A stretch of DNA of 64,000 nt from a virus: the IMG/VR virus record IMGVR_UViG_3300008448_000033, positions 1 to 64,000 of that record. One strand, given 5' to 3'. The position numbers were made by a program, and so were the translations under genes. Position 1 is the first letter of the stretch, and the number at the start of each line of letters is the position of its first letter. Below the pieces are notes generated by a model, which was given only the letters and a program-made list of their open reading frames with translations, did no database searches and was not told the DNA's origin. Positions 1 through 6,888 of the stretch are shown here, one piece after another.

Positions 1-23
1 TTGACCATCAACCCCACCATCAT
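1..23 (-). CDS. 5' end of a gene running off the left edge
   Basis: An AGGAG ribosome-binding site in the tail of the next gene is followed by ATGATG at 18-23 and an open frame (M-M-V-G-L-M-V) to the window edge. Only seven codons are visible, so no family can be assigned. Its position suggests another member of the small-gene array. Confidence 0.4.
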
Positions 24-30
24 TATGCTC

Positions 31-213
31 CTAAGTGTTGTAATTGTCAACAAACAATTTTACTGTTTCGTACCAAAAGAAAGATTGTGTGTCTACATCA
101 TCTGTGAACCATTCAACATGGTAAAGAGCTAAATGATCCTCTCTTTTTGTTACAATACCAAAAAGGTGTCCGCTATTTACCATTTTGCCTATTAGCGGAT
201 CGGTGGGCATCAT
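31..213 (-). CDS. Small SH3-like array protein
   Basis: 60 residues. Shows the array pattern: a leading strand (IGKMV), a short turn, then FGIVTKRE, then YHVEWF and a C-terminal hydrophobic strand/helix ending VDNY. This spacing suggests a small SH3/KOW/Tudor-like beta-barrel; the fold is inferred and no catalytic residues are seen. A GGGAG site precedes a double ATG, so the start may be three bases further in. The start overlaps the tail of the upstream gene by about 40 bases, suggesting translational coupling. Function unknown. Confidence 0.75.
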   Translation of the reverse strand: MMPTDPLIGKMVNSGHLFGIVTKREDHLALYHVEWFTDDVDTQSFFWYETVKLFVDNYNT

Positions 214-397
214 ACTCCCAATCTTTGTAATGGGCGATCAAGTCTTTTATAACAGCGGAGCTAAGTCCATGCTCAACTTCTGCAACAATGTCACCATACT
301 GGAACCAATACACAGTATAGTATTTTTCTTGTTTGTCCACAACAATTCCAATGGAACTATATTTTGAAATGCTGCTTCTAACCATTTCACCGATCAT
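173..397 (-). CDS. Small SH3-like array protein
   Basis: 74 residues with IGEMV, then SIGIVVDKQEKYYTVYWF, then a terminal I-x-D-L-I-x-H-Y strand. The YTVYWF block is almost the family consensus, so this is one of the clearest members. The C-terminus adds a charged tail (about residues 60-74) that overlaps the next gene in another frame. No enzyme motif. Function unknown; a paralogue of its neighbours. Confidence 0.8.
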   Translation of the reverse strand: MIGEMVRSSISKYSSIGIVVDKQEKYYTVYWFQYGDIVAEVEHGLSSAVIKDLIAHYKDWEYDAHRSANRQNGK

Positions 398-614
398 GTA
401 GGGGCATCATAGACCACTTTTCGTAATTGGTCAAGTCTTTGTGTTTGAGCAACTTTCGCTTGACTTCATATTCTGTGAAGTCAAATATTGCATTTGACTT
501 GAAGAATTTGACTTCGTAATGACGATTTTGAAACACGCCTTCAACCATATTTACTACTATACCAAATCCTAGAAATCTGTCAACAACAATTTCACTTATG
601 AGAGGATCAGTCAT
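387..614 (-). CDS. Small SH3-like array protein
   Basis: 75 residues. Pattern: ISEIVV, FGIVVNMVEG, YEVKFF, then an alpha/beta tail with several lysines. An AAAGG site precedes the ATG. It overlaps the downstream gene by 11 bases. It differs from neighbours by an inserted hydrophilic loop between the second and third strands. Function unknown; assigned to the array family by pattern only. Confidence 0.75.
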   Translation of the reverse strand: MTDPLISEIVVDRFLGFGIVVNMVEGVFQNRHYEVKFFKSNAIFDFTEYEVKRKLLKHKDLTNYEKWSMMPLHDR

Positions 615-779
615 TTACCAATAACCTTTGCGCTTCTGCCAATCCTGCCCCATGATGATCCACTCCTCTGCCTTGTCACCTAGCCAATGGAATGCAATGG
701 CACCGGCAATACCAAGGGGAACGAACACAAACAACATCAAGAGGAATGCTAGCACAACACTAACAACAATGTCAAGCAT
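615..779 (-). CDS. Small membrane protein
   Basis: 54 residues when started at the ATG preceded by AGAGGTGATC, which fits better than the longer upstream start. Residues about 3-35 form a long hydrophobic stretch (VVSVVLAFLLMLFVFVPLG and an Ala/Gly-rich second half), so one long or two short membrane helices are likely, followed by a basic tail (QKRKGYW). It sits between soluble array genes. Could be a membrane-acting early protein; no family recognised. Confidence 0.7.
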   Translation of the reverse strand: MLDIVVSVVLAFLLMLFVFVPLGIAGAIAFHWLGDKAEEWIIMGQDWQKRKGYW

Positions 780-781
780 GA

Positions 782-988
782 TCACCTCTTTTGATGGTAT
801 CCCATCAAAAAATTCATTCGCCAAGTGTCAACATAATTCCCAGAATAAAAGCAAGTCACTTCGCTGGTGTTGGTTTCTGGATCGGTGAACGCGATATCGT
901 AGTGAAAACCACTTATGTATGCAGGATATTTGTCGGTGACGATTCCATACTTAACACCGTCAAATACCATATCACCAACTTCAGTCAT
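782..988 (-). CDS. Small SH3-like array protein
   Basis: 68 residues, ATG preceded by GGTGGACA. Contains VGDMVFDGVKYGIVTDK followed by FHYDIAFTD, the same strand-turn-GIV-strand layout as the other array members, with an aspartate-rich loop and a C-terminal basic tail. Three bases separate it from the downstream membrane-protein start. Function unknown. Confidence 0.78.
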   Translation of the reverse strand: MTEVGDMVFDGVKYGIVTDKYPAYISGFHYDIAFTDPETNTSEVTCFYSGNYVDTWRMNFLMGYHQKR

Positions 989-1208
989 TGTCCACCACTA
1001 AGTTATAGTTATCTTTTAAGTATTTATCGCCAAAGACAACGATATCGCCAGCTTGTGATTTATCATAGCCGAAATTATTTGCCATGACAAGCATTTTCCA
1101 TGACAATTTTGGTTTACCAGTAATCTTATTTGTAGCCATAAAGCTTTCAAGTAAGACGCCCATAATCCCAAACGCTGGATCTTCTACTATATCACCCTGC
1201 TTGAACAT
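981..1208 (-). CDS. Small SH3-like array protein
   Basis: 75 residues. Starts FKQGDIVEDPAFGIMGVL and carries a second GDIVV near residue 55, so it may hold one barrel with a long insert or a duplicated first strand. An alternative TTG lies two codons upstream and the ribosome-binding site is weak, so the exact start is uncertain. The tail overlaps the next gene slightly. Function unknown. Confidence 0.72.
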   Translation of the reverse strand: MFKQGDIVEDPAFGIMGVLLESFMATNKITGKPKLSWKMLVMANNFGYDKSQAGDIVVFGDKYLKDNYNLVVDND

Positions 1209-1410
1209 TGTCAATGCCGTGATAATGCTTGTAATTCTCTACATAAATGTCAATGATATCGCTAGGATAGAACAGGGTGGGCATATTCATAAGCTTGGCA
1301 AGCTCGCTATCGCCCTCCCAACGAATTTCGTAATCATCGCCCTTTACATCGACAATAACGCCACTCATAGAGTTACGGTTAGACGTAACGCGAGTACCAA
1401 TCTTATACAT
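1192..1410 (-). CDS. Small SH3-like array protein
   Basis: 72 residues; the start is set by TAGGAGATAAA just before ATG. Contains IGTRVTSNRNSMSGVIVDVK and YEIRWEGD, the family's first strand, GIV-like strand and Y-x-I/V-x-W strand in order. Ends with a Tyr/His-rich helix. It overlaps the downstream gene by 17 bases. Function unknown. Confidence 0.78.
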   Translation of the reverse strand: MYKIGTRVTSNRNSMSGVIVDVKGDDYEIRWEGDSELAKLMNMPTLFYPSDIIDIYVENYKHYHGIDNVQAG

Positions 1411-1418
1411 TTTATCTC

Positions 1419-1649
1419 CTAAAGGCAAGTAAGAAAGTAATGTTCTTCTTCTCTGTGTTCGCTACCACCATATCTAAACTTGTCCATATCTTCCGCAGAA
1501 AAGATCTCACCTGCTTTTGAACCAGAGGTGACTAGGATTTCTACATCGTTATAGCCATCCTCGTTAACTTTAAGGATTATACTATAATCCCCGTCCTCGT
1601 CAATCCAAATTTGACCAACTTCAAGCTTGTCAGGAATTTTGCCGGTCAT
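1419..1649 (-). CDS. Array protein, VGQIW subgroup
   Basis: 76 residues. Belongs to a second subgroup of the array with V-G-Q-I-W near residue 11, then YSIILKV, then VEILVTSG, a strand-rich layout without the YxVxWF block. GGAG lies eight bases before the ATG chosen here; a longer in-frame start exists but lacks a site. The last residues are Glu/His-rich. Function unknown; shared pattern with the next five genes. Confidence 0.75.
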   Translation of the reverse strand: MTGKIPDKLEVGQIWIDEDGDYSIILKVNEDGYNDVEILVTSGSKAGEIFSAEDMDKFRYGGSEHREEEHYFLTCL

Positions 1650-1878
1650 GGACAATTCTCCACTCGTCAAGTTCAAAATTCATGAATACCATTTCAGTAT
1701 TGCCAGTATTCATATTTAACATACGGAATACAAGTTTGTCAAGAGGATCACCAGTATCCCTATCATCTGGTTCAATCAAGACAAAATATTCCCAATTATC
1801 CTCACCATGCCATTGACGTTTCCAAATCTGCCCAACCTTGGGATCATCGTCAATTACAATTGCTTTCTTTTTCTTCAT
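1630..1878 (-). CDS. Array protein, VGQIW subgroup
   Basis: 82 residues with a lysine-rich start (MKKKKA), then VGQIWKRQWHGEDNWEYFVL, then LVFRMLNMNTGNTE and a final DEWRIV strand. The W-x-x-x-W-x-Y-F-V-L-I arrangement recurs in the neighbours. Overlaps the gene downstream by 20 bases. No catalytic motif; function unknown. Confidence 0.75.
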   Translation of the reverse strand: MKKKKAIVIDDDPKVGQIWKRQWHGEDNWEYFVLIEPDDRDTGDPLDKLVFRMLNMNTGNTEMVFMNFELDEWRIVHDRQNS

Positions 1879-2080
1879 CTACTGGCACCGTCCATCTTAG
1901 CAAGTATGTGCTATTCTCAAACGATTGTCCACCGTGCCAATTGCAATAGACGATCATCAACCTATGCTTGCCAAATACTTGTCCTGTCTCGCCAATGATC
2001 ATATAATAACGATCACAATGTTTCAAGGATTTTCTTATCTGTCCTATGTATAGAGAATCACTCAAGCTTTTTCCATACAT
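1850..2080 (-). CDS. Array protein, VGQIW subgroup (start uncertain)
   Basis: 76 residues from this ATG. Contains YIGQIRKSLKHCDRYYMII, then LMIVYCNWHGG and YLLRW: the same order as neighbouring VGQIW proteins with Arg replacing Trp. No clear ribosome-binding site precedes any ATG. A TTG at 2065, behind GGAAAAAGC and overlapping the upstream stop, is an attractive alternative. Function unknown. Confidence 0.65.
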   Translation of the reverse strand: MYGKSLSDSLYIGQIRKSLKHCDRYYMIIGETGQVFGKHRLMIVYCNWHGGQSFENSTYLLRWTVPVDEEKESNCN

Positions 2081-2258
2081 CGGTTTGCAGCCAATGATTA
2101 AGATCATAGCCATGATGTATTATTTCGCTATCGTCGCCTATACGCAACAGATCATAGTATCCATGTTTATCTTTGTCAATGATGATATAAAGCTTTGTCT
2201 TATCGTAAACCCAAATCTCGCCTATAGTCGGGGTTATTGTCGTCAATGTTGAACCCAT
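2058..2258 (-). CDS. Array protein, VGQIW subgroup
   Basis: 66 residues: IGEIWVYDKTKLYIIIDKD, then YDLLRIGDD and GYDLNHWLQ. It closely follows the neighbour's strand order (IGxIW, L-Y-I-I-I, a turn, a closing helix with W). Overlaps its downstream neighbour and lies inside the 5' end of the next upstream gene. Function unknown. Confidence 0.75.
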   Translation of the reverse strand: MGSTLTTITPTIGEIWVYDKTKLYIIIDKDKHGYYDLLRIGDDSEIIHHGYDLNHWLQTDVWKKLE

Positions 2259-2466
2259 CAGCTTCTAAAACGTCAAGATAAAGTTTGTACCGCTCACCAG
2301 TCTCCATAACTAGAGTCTCAACGATTGTATCGCAATTACGATACTTGATTGCAACAGAGAAATCAAGAATAAAAAGGTGACGTTTGATATTTCCAAGACC
2401 TCTCACATACATGGGAGTATACCAAATTTGCCCCACACTAGGAAGGAAATTTACAGTCTCACCCAA
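2200..2466 (-). CDS. Array protein, VGQIW subgroup, TTG start
   Basis: 88 residues, starting at TTG preceded by CGGAGTGACAG. Contains SVGQIWYTPM, then LFILDFSVAIKYR, then VETLVMETGERYKLYLDVLE. The V-M-x-T-G-E element is also seen in relatives. It overlaps the downstream gene by 59 bases in another frame, the deepest overlap in the array. Function unknown. Confidence 0.72.
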   Translation of the reverse strand: MGETVNFLPSVGQIWYTPMYVRGLGNIKRHLFILDFSVAIKYRNCDTIVETLVMETGERYKLYLDVLEADGFNIDDNNPDYRRDLGLR

Positions 2467-2672
2467 CTGTCACTCCGAAAGTCTGGTTGAATTTGATAGC
2501 TATTACCAACAAAAAATCCTCTGCACTCGTCGGCATCACCACCTAAGAATACCATACTCCATACGCACTCGTCAACGCGATTGAGAATAAGCCAATGGTT
2601 GACGAATAGACAATCTTCCTCGTCACGATATTCAATCTTCCACATTTCGCCGGGATTCATAGTGATCGACAT
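2451..2672 (-). CDS. Array protein, VGQIW subgroup
   Basis: 73 residues: NPGEMWKIEYRDEEDCLF, then HWLILNRVDECVWSMVFLGG, then a strand with QIQPDF. GGAGGGA lies upstream of ATG. A divergent member with a Cys in each strand but no zinc pair. Function unknown. Confidence 0.72.
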   Translation of the reverse strand: MSITMNPGEMWKIEYRDEEDCLFVNHWLILNRVDECVWSMVFLGGDADECRGFFVGNSYQIQPDFRSDSWVRL

Positions 2673-2889
2673 TTTTAAGTGATCCCTCCTCTAGCATTCT
2701 ATCAATTTCTTTTTCGTCACGCCAGCGATCAATAACACCGGGAGCTTTTCTCTCATAGACACGCGAACACCAACAAGACCAGCAAGAACCGTCATATTCA
2801 AGCAGTATAAACTGGACAAAATTATTGTCAAGCTGATCTGTGTAAAACATTTGTCCAGCTTTATACTTTGGCTTCTTGGTCTTTTTCAT
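2632..2889 (-). CDS. Array protein, VGQIW subgroup
   Basis: 85 residues; lysine-rich start, then KAGQMFYTDQLDNNFVQFILL, then a CWSCWCSRVYE strand and a charged C-terminal helix (about residues 55-80). C-W-S-C-W-C could bind a metal or be chance. Overlaps both neighbours. Function unknown. Confidence 0.7.
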   Translation of the reverse strand: MKKTKKPKYKAGQMFYTDQLDNNFVQFILLEYDGSCWSCWCSRVYERKAPGVIDRWRDEKEIDRMLEEGSLKNVDHYESRRNVED

Positions 2890-3112
2890 GCTGCTCGCTC
2901 ATCTTTTGTTCATAATCTGCAAGATATATCTTGACATCATGCCACAAATAGTGGCGTGTGCTTTTTGCGCTTGAGAACCAATATATAGTGTAGTATGGAC
3001 CCATACCACCACTAGCGGTAGTGTATCTGCTTACGATACCATAACCAAACGTATGTGAAAAGACAAATCTTGATACTGCTTTTGCCCCACCATCTTTAGC
3101 TTTTGTTGGCAA
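2861..3112 (-). CDS. Small SH3-like array protein, TTG start
   Basis: 83 residues, TTG start behind GGGGGAAACACC. Contains FGYGIVSRYTTASGG, then YYTIYWFSSAK and VKIYLADYEQ: a clear member of the YxVxWF subgroup with a long loop between strands two and three. The C-terminal tail is charged. Function unknown. Confidence 0.78.
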   Translation of the reverse strand: MPTKAKDGGAKAVSRFVFSHTFGYGIVSRYTTASGGMGPYYTIYWFSSAKSTRHYLWHDVKIYLADYEQKMSEQHEKDQEAKV

Positions 3113-3281
3113 GGTGTTTCCCCCATGCCCGAATCTCTAACTCGTATGAATGGATTGTATCAAGGGTCTGGGTATCTTGCAACACAAGAATGTTACCCTT
3201 GTTGGATGCTCTTATTATTTTGACAATAACATAGGTCGTCTTGAATCCAACTATTATATCGCCTACACTATATTCAGTCAA
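3096..3281 (-). CDS. Small SH3-like array protein, TTG start
   Basis: 61 residues, TTG start behind AAGGAAATAGGTC. Begins with VGDIIVGFKTTYVIVKIIR, then NILVLQDTQT, then YELEIRAW. All-beta in appearance; lacks the GIV...WF block but keeps the VGDI first strand. Overlaps the downstream gene by 17 bases. Function unknown. Confidence 0.7.
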   Translation of the reverse strand: MTEYSVGDIIVGFKTTYVIVKIIRASNKGNILVLQDTQTLDTIHSYELEIRAWGKHLANKS

Positions 3282-3284
3282 GAC

Positions 3285-3542
3285 CTATTTCCTTGGCTTG
3301 TTGAACAACCCTTCAATCTTGTCGTTGTAAAAGTGTTTACCTTTTACTGCCGCAGCAAGATAGGTGTTATGCAAGTCAAGTATTTCACGATCATTATAGT
3401 CATTTATCTTGCGCTTGCCATAGAAAAATTGGACTTTATTTCTATAGCCACTAAGCTTTTTCTTGCCAACTTCAATGATTATACCAAGACCATACCACTC
3501 GTCAAGAACAAATGTACCTACAGGGAGTGTTGGTATGCTCAT
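3285..3542 (-). CDS. Small SH3-like array protein
   Basis: 85 residues with VGTFVLDEWYGLGIIIEVGK, then YRNKVQFFYGKRK, then a helical, basic C-terminus. The G-L-G-I-I-I and K-V-Q-F-F elements match the family's second and third strands. RBS AAGG then ATG. Function unknown; the basic surface would suit nucleic-acid or acidic-protein binding. Confidence 0.75.
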   Translation of the reverse strand: MSIPTLPVGTFVLDEWYGLGIIIEVGKKKLSGYRNKVQFFYGKRKINDYNDREILDLHNTYLAAAVKGKHFYNDKIEGLFNKPRK

Positions 3543-3545
3543 TGA

Positions 3546-3758
3546 TTACTCTACCTTTGTGGCATAATCGTCCAACCACCAATCGTTAATTAGCTTAACC
3601 TCGTCCCTACCGTGGTCGTCCGAAAAGTGGACACGATAATTAACAGAGTTCTTTCCAAATGGCACCACTTCAACTACAGTATAGATTGCACCACCCTTTT
3701 TGTCAAGGAAGATATCACCAGCATTGTGACGCTTAATTGTATTATTCTTTTTAGACAT
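3546..3758 (-). CDS. Small SH3-like array protein
   Basis: 70 residues; basic N-terminus (SKKNNTIKRH), AGDIFLDKKGGAIYTVVEVV, then YRVHFSDDH and a closing VKLINDWWLDDY. GTGAGGCACC precedes ATG. Function unknown. One of several array members that begin with a short positively charged extension. Confidence 0.77.
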   Translation of the reverse strand: MSKKNNTIKRHNAGDIFLDKKGGAIYTVVEVVPFGKNSVNYRVHFSDDHGRDEVKLINDWWLDDYATKVE

Positions 3759-3764
3759 GGTGCC

Positions 3765-3941
3765 TCACTTCTTGATGGAAGTCAAGTCACAAACGCAAAC
3801 ACCCTTGGCATCCACATAACGTACCGTATAAGGCGCACAGGTAGGCTCACAAGCCTTCTTAGCTTCCTCGTCCTTAATCTGGAGTGCGGTGCAACCAACG
3901 CAGGAACCAAGGAACAGGAGAAAGAACGCAAGATCACTCAT
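3765..3941 (-). CDS. Small lipoprotein
   Basis: 58 residues, ATG behind GGTGGAG. Begins with a short hydrophobic signal (LAFFLLFLG) followed by a lipobox-like L-G-S-C and a second Cys three residues on; the mature part has a Cys-x3-Cys and a C-V-C-D element and would lie outside the inner membrane. A lipoprotein made in an early small-gene array could act in superinfection exclusion or envelope takeover; this is inference from context only. Confidence 0.72.
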   Translation of the reverse strand: MSDLAFFLLFLGSCVGCTALQIKDEEAKKACEPTCAPYTVRYVDAKGVCVCDLTSIKK

Positions 3942-4185
3942 TTTGTTTGCTCCACCTTAAAAAGTATTCGCGGTATGATTTAGTTTCTTTGATTGACTCT
4001 GTTGACCAAGCGTTACCGTCATGGCTAATATAATTGAACCATCTAACCTTGTAAAGCTTTTTTCCAAGGTGATCAGTCTCGTCTGCGAAACCTAAAATAA
4101 TTCCAAAGTCAAGCACTTCGTTACAATCAGTATCAGTATCCACAAACGCAACCATGTCACCAGTTTTAAGCTTTATCCTTGACAA
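3934..4185 (-). CDS. Small SH3-like array protein, TTG start
   Basis: 83 residues, TTG start behind GGAAGTGAGC. Contains TGDMVAFVDTDTD, LDFGIILGFAD, then YKVRWFNY and a C-terminal helix. One of the best matches to the family consensus (GIIL...YKVRWF). Overlaps the lipoprotein start by eight bases. Function unknown. Confidence 0.8.
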   Translation of the reverse strand: MSRIKLKTGDMVAFVDTDTDCNEVLDFGIILGFADETDHLGKKLYKVRWFNYISHDGNAWSTESIKETKSYREYFLRWSKQNE

Positions 4186-4192
4186 TCAAAGC

Positions 4193-4387
4193 TCACTTCC
4201 TCTTATTTATTGCATCAACTAATGTCAAGCCAATGTCTCTAACCATCTTAACAGTATCGTCTGCCTTGTCAAGCTTTTCCTTGAGCAGGGTCTTAATCTC
4301 GTCGTAGGAGGGAGTATCGAACGGATCTATCTTAGCCTGTTCGTTATACTTTGTCAAGTCCTGTCCACAATTAGGGCAGTAATTCAT
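4193..4387 (-). CDS. Small zinc-ribbon protein
   Basis: 64 residues from the ATG behind CAGGAGTGAAA. Starts with a half zinc ribbon (CPNCGQDL) and continues as an acidic/basic amphipathic helix (about residues 20-60). A single CxxC pair would need dimerisation or a partner to bind zinc. Function unknown. Confidence 0.72.
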   Translation of the reverse strand: MNYCPNCGQDLTKYNEQAKIDPFDTPSYDEIKTLLKEKLDKADDTVKMVRDIGLTLVDAINKRK

Positions 4388-4389
4388 TT

Positions 4390-4641
4390 TCACTCCTGCA
4401 CATTCTTGACGATAATGCTGGCATTGCACTCGCAACGCTTATACTTTGTGCTGTAAACGCTGTTAGGATAGCACGCAGTAGCGCATTTGTCAAAGAAATT
4501 TTGATCGTTCATCTCTTGCTTCTTGTTATCGCTCACCCACATTGAAAACAGGGCAGCAATCATAACAGAAAATGAAATAACCGCTGCAATAACTGCATTC
4601 TCAAATGAAATGCTATCATAGATCCGCTTAAGTGTATTCAT
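4390..4641 (-). CDS. Single-pass membrane protein with Cys-rich tail
   Basis: 83 residues from the ATG behind AAAGGACATACA. A membrane helix spans about residues 14-36 (AVIAAVISFSVMIAALFSMW), followed by a tail with four cysteines (CATAC, CECN) likely exposed to an oxidising compartment if the N-terminus is inside. Three bases separate it from the zinc-ribbon start. Function unknown. Confidence 0.72.
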   Translation of the reverse strand: MNTLKRIYDSISFENAVIAAVISFSVMIAALFSMWVSDNKKQEMNDQNFFDKCATACYPNSVYSTKYKRCECNASIIVKNVQE

Positions 4642-4651
4642 TGTATGTCCT

Positions 4652-4915
4652 TTATCCCCCGAAGTCAAGTAGTGTGTTGTCTAGCAACCCTTGCCTTGTT
4701 GCATTTGCGTACAATTCGCGCATTGTATTTATGTATTCGTATTTACAATTCGGTATAACCGTTCCTGTGTCGAACCAGCGAATAGTATATCTTTTTGTTT
4801 CTGGTATGTCAACTGGATATTTTGAGTCAACATCAATTATAATGCCCATCCTATACTTATCTTGGACTGGTACATGGGTACACAGAAAGTCACCTATTTG
4901 CGGTTCGCTTATCAA
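4652..4915 (-). CDS. Small SH3-like array protein, TTG start
   Basis: 87 residues; TTG start behind AGTAGGTAA, overlapping the upstream stop. Contains IGDFLCTHV, then RMGIIIDVDSKY, then YTIRWFDTG. Strong match to the GIV...YxVxWF subgroup, with a C-terminal helical extension. Function unknown. Confidence 0.8.
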   Translation of the reverse strand: MISEPQIGDFLCTHVPVQDKYRMGIIIDVDSKYPVDIPETKRYTIRWFDTGTVIPNCKYEYINTMRELYANATRQGLLDNTLLDFGG

Positions 4916-5104
4916 TTACCTACTCTTTTCTAGCTTGCATCCAAAACCCATGCGAGTATCCGAATAAAGAGAGGGAATCTTGACAATGTTAGGGGGATCA
5001 CCCTTAACGATCTGGATCATTGGAAGATACTTCGATGCTCTCTTTGCAAGACTAGAAACAAGTCTAGCACGCAAATGCTTTCCTGTAAAGGTATTATTTC
5101 TCAT
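4916..5104 (-). CDS. Small basic protein of unknown function
   Basis: 62 residues, rich in Arg and Lys in the first half (GKHLRARLVSSLAKRASKY), then a short beta-rich part. It is the first gene after a strong sigma70-type promoter (-10 TATAAT at 5140-5145), so it probably heads a transcript running leftwards through the array. No family recognised. Confidence 0.68.
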   Translation of the reverse strand: MRNNTFTGKHLRARLVSSLAKRASKYLPMIQIVKGDPPNIVKIPSLYSDTRMGFGCKLEKSR

Positions 5105-5139
5105 TTAGTCTCCAGAGTGTCGAGGCTTGCGTCCACTCT

Positions 5140-5168
5140 ATTATATACTGCTTGGGGCAGGGAGTCAA
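5140..5168 (-). promoter_or_regulatory. Sigma70-type promoter
   Basis: TTGACT, 17 bases, TATAAT on the minus strand. The -35 box falls in the loop and 3' arm of the hairpin at 5154-5181; transcription would start just past that hairpin. Confidence 0.75.
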
Positions 5169-5181
5169 TGCTCCCTGCCCC
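5154..5181 (-). terminator. Hairpin after the wHTH-like gene
   Basis: Perfect 11-bp GC-rich stem with a six-base loop just downstream of the gene at 5190-5606. No run of T follows, so it may be a weak terminator or an mRNA-stabilising hairpin. It overlaps the promoter at 5140-5168. Confidence 0.6.
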
Positions 5182-5189
5182 GGTATTGC

Positions 5190-5606
5190 TTAGGCACTTG
5201 CCGCATCATCGAACATCGAAGGATTAATCTTGCGGAGCCAATCCTCGTCCATAGGGATCGCACCGCTCATCATGTCGGACATTCGCTGAACATCATCCGT
5301 AGAGAGGCTAGGAACCTCGCTATCGTCCGCAGAAACGGCATCCTCGTTGGACTCCTCGCCGGTATCACTTGCCGGTGCATCAACCGTCACCGGGGTAACG
5401 TCGAGCGTGATACCGTCTGCAAGAACGAAACCACCGTTGCGTCCTCGCTTGCCGGTGATCTTACCGGACTCCTTGAGAGAGTCAAGAACGTCGAGAACAT
5501 CGTTACCAAACTTACCGATAAGGTGAGTCTTGGGGCAGGGACGCTCATTGCTAGTGTGAAACTCGCGGATCGTAGTCAGCACGTTCGTAGTGTTAAGAGT
5601 AGTCAT
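5190..5606 (-). CDS. Possible winged-helix protein with acidic tail
   Basis: 138 residues, ATG behind GAGGAAAATAA. Residues about 28-65 (VLDVLDSLKESGKITGKRG followed by NGGFVL) look like a recognition helix followed by a basic beta-wing, suggesting a small winged-helix DNA-binding domain; this is a pattern judgement. The second half is acidic and low-complexity. It has its own promoter and a strong hairpin after it, so it is a single-gene unit, as expected for a regulator. Confidence 0.65.
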   Translation of the reverse strand: MTTLNTTNVLTTIREFHTSNERPCPKTHLIGKFGNDVLDVLDSLKESGKITGKRGRNGGFVLADGITLDVTPVTVDAPASDTGEESNEDAVSADDSEVPSLSTDDVQRMSDMMSGAIPMDEDWLRKINPSMFDDAASA

Positions 5607-5655
5607 TTATTTTCCTCGTTTCCGCCCATTGGGCTTGTTAGGTCTTGCGTTTGCC

Positions 5656-5862
5656 TTACTCACTCAGTATATCAAAATCGTTTTCGTTGTCAACCGTTTC
5701 TCTATCTTCCTCTACCGATTCCTGTAACTCACCACATTCAGCGCATTGCCAAGTCTCCAATCTGCAAGGGATTGCGATATCGTCCTCTCCCCAACCAACT
5801 ACAGAGATAACATCCAAAATCTCATATCTGTGATCGTCATCTGCACATTTAGATCTTATCAT
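5656..5862 (-). CDS. Small Cys-containing acidic protein
   Basis: 68 residues from the ATG behind AAGGGAGAAAC. Contains one CAEC pair near residue 41 and earlier single cysteines, then an acidic tail. Could be a half zinc ribbon. The promoter of the next gene lies inside its last codons. Function unknown. Confidence 0.65.
   Translation of the reverse strand: MIRSKCADDDHRYEILDVISVVGWGEDDIAIPCRLETWQCAECGELQESVEEDRETVDNENDFDILSE
5666..5693 (-). promoter_or_regulatory. Sigma70-type promoter
   Basis: TTGACA, 16 bases, TATACT on the minus strand, inside the 3' end of the gene at 5656-5862 and about 60 bases upstream of the start at 5606. Confidence 0.7.
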
Positions 5863-5876
5863 GTTTCTCCCTTTTG

Positions 5877-6107
5877 TCAAGCGGCACTCCACTTCTGCAC
5901 CAACATACGGTGATTATCGGTAGCAATCATCTTATCCGATCCATGCATAAAGTCAAGAACCTTGTTTGTATCTGGATCGTTTGTTACCTTGTCAATCGGA
6001 TGCACCATGCTCTCAAAACCAATCGCATTGACAGCATTATAGCCAGCATCTTGAGTAATGACAACAAAATTCCCCTTACGGTTCTGGATTGGAGTCCTCA
6101 ACGTCAT
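5877..6107 (-). CDS. Small protein of unknown function
   Basis: 76 residues from the ATG behind GGAGAGGAC. Begins TLRTPIQNRKGNFVVITQD and continues as an alpha/beta protein without a recognised motif. It overlaps the 3' end of the larger SH3-fusion gene by 32 bases, suggesting coupling. No family recognised. Confidence 0.65.
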   Translation of the reverse strand: MTLRTPIQNRKGNFVVITQDAGYNAVNAIGFESMVHPIDKVTNDPDTNKVLDFMHGSDKMIATDNHRMLVQKWSAA

Positions 6108-6888
6108 ATGTCCTCTCCACAAGTTTACCTGCAAACTTGTCTTTGCGGTTGACTAGCTTTAACGAGTTAATGCTATGCTCTCCACTTTCGCCTGTTGCGC
6201 TCCAAAGCACGGTGACAAGTCTAGTACCCTTGCCACTATACGAATCGGGATGAGTCTTGTCAAGAACATCAAGCACTATACCAATTCTAGGCTCATTCTT
6301 AAATTCTGCTCCCTTGTGGTAAAAGGGATCATGCAACCGCTTGTCATGGAACGGTGAACGCAACATGACAAGATTACCGGCAACAAATGGGACAGGACGC
6401 TGCATTTCGTTATATACTGCCAGCTTTCTACGATCATGGCAATAGAGAAAATTCTTCAAAGAGAGGTCGATAAGAAAATTGTTGATTGCGGTTGTATCAT
6501 CATACTGAACCTGTGTCCAGCTATATCTTGAAGATACAAGCGGATCGTGATAATAAAACCCTCGCCTAACGCAATCCTCATAATAGCTCTTTATCCAAGG
6601 ATTTGCAACAACATATTCTTGAAACTTTTTATTTGTCTCATCATACTTATCGCAAGCATAGCGAGCATACTGCCACAGCTTCCAAGAATCGTGAATATTC
6701 TTAAGATCAAGTTCGCTTATCTTATCAACACCAACACGCTTAGTCAAGTCAATAAGCATGGTAGCACGGTCAATATTCAACCCGTTGTTCCATCTGGGCT
6801 TGTAGCCATGTTCACTATACTGCTCAAATTCCTCTGGAATGTCAAAGAAAACTTGCATAGTCTTGTATCGTCTACTCACCCAACTCAT
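6076..6888 (-). CDS. Two-domain protein: helical domain plus SH3-like module
   Basis: 270 residues from the ATG behind AAGGAGGATATCAAGA. Residues about 1-165 are mostly helical and Tyr/Trp/Arg-rich (including SWKLWQYARYACDKY). From about 170 it carries the array module in order: VAGNLVMLRSP, RIGIVLDVLDK, TRLVTVLWS and a final NSLKLVNRK. It is one of two long proteins (with 12507-13154) that attach this module to a larger body, and may show what the single-domain paralogues compete with or mimic. Function unknown. Confidence 0.72.
   Translation of the reverse strand: MSWVSRRYKTMQVFFDIPEEFEQYSEHGYKPRWNNGLNIDRATMLIDLTKRVGVDKISELDLKNIHDSWKLWQYARYACDKYDETNKKFQEYVVANPWIKSYYEDCVRRGFYYHDPLVSSRYSWTQVQYDDTTAINNFLIDLSLKNFLYCHDRRKLAVYNEMQRPVPFVAGNLVMLRSPFHDKRLHDPFYHKGAEFKNEPRIGIVLDVLDKTHPDSYSGKGTRLVTVLWSATGESGEHSINSLKLVNRKDKFAGKLVERTYDVEDSNPEP

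Noticed and set aside
5127-5810. Forward-strand open frame of about 227 codons
   Set aside because: It runs antisense to two supported minus-strand genes and crosses a terminator hairpin and a promoter.
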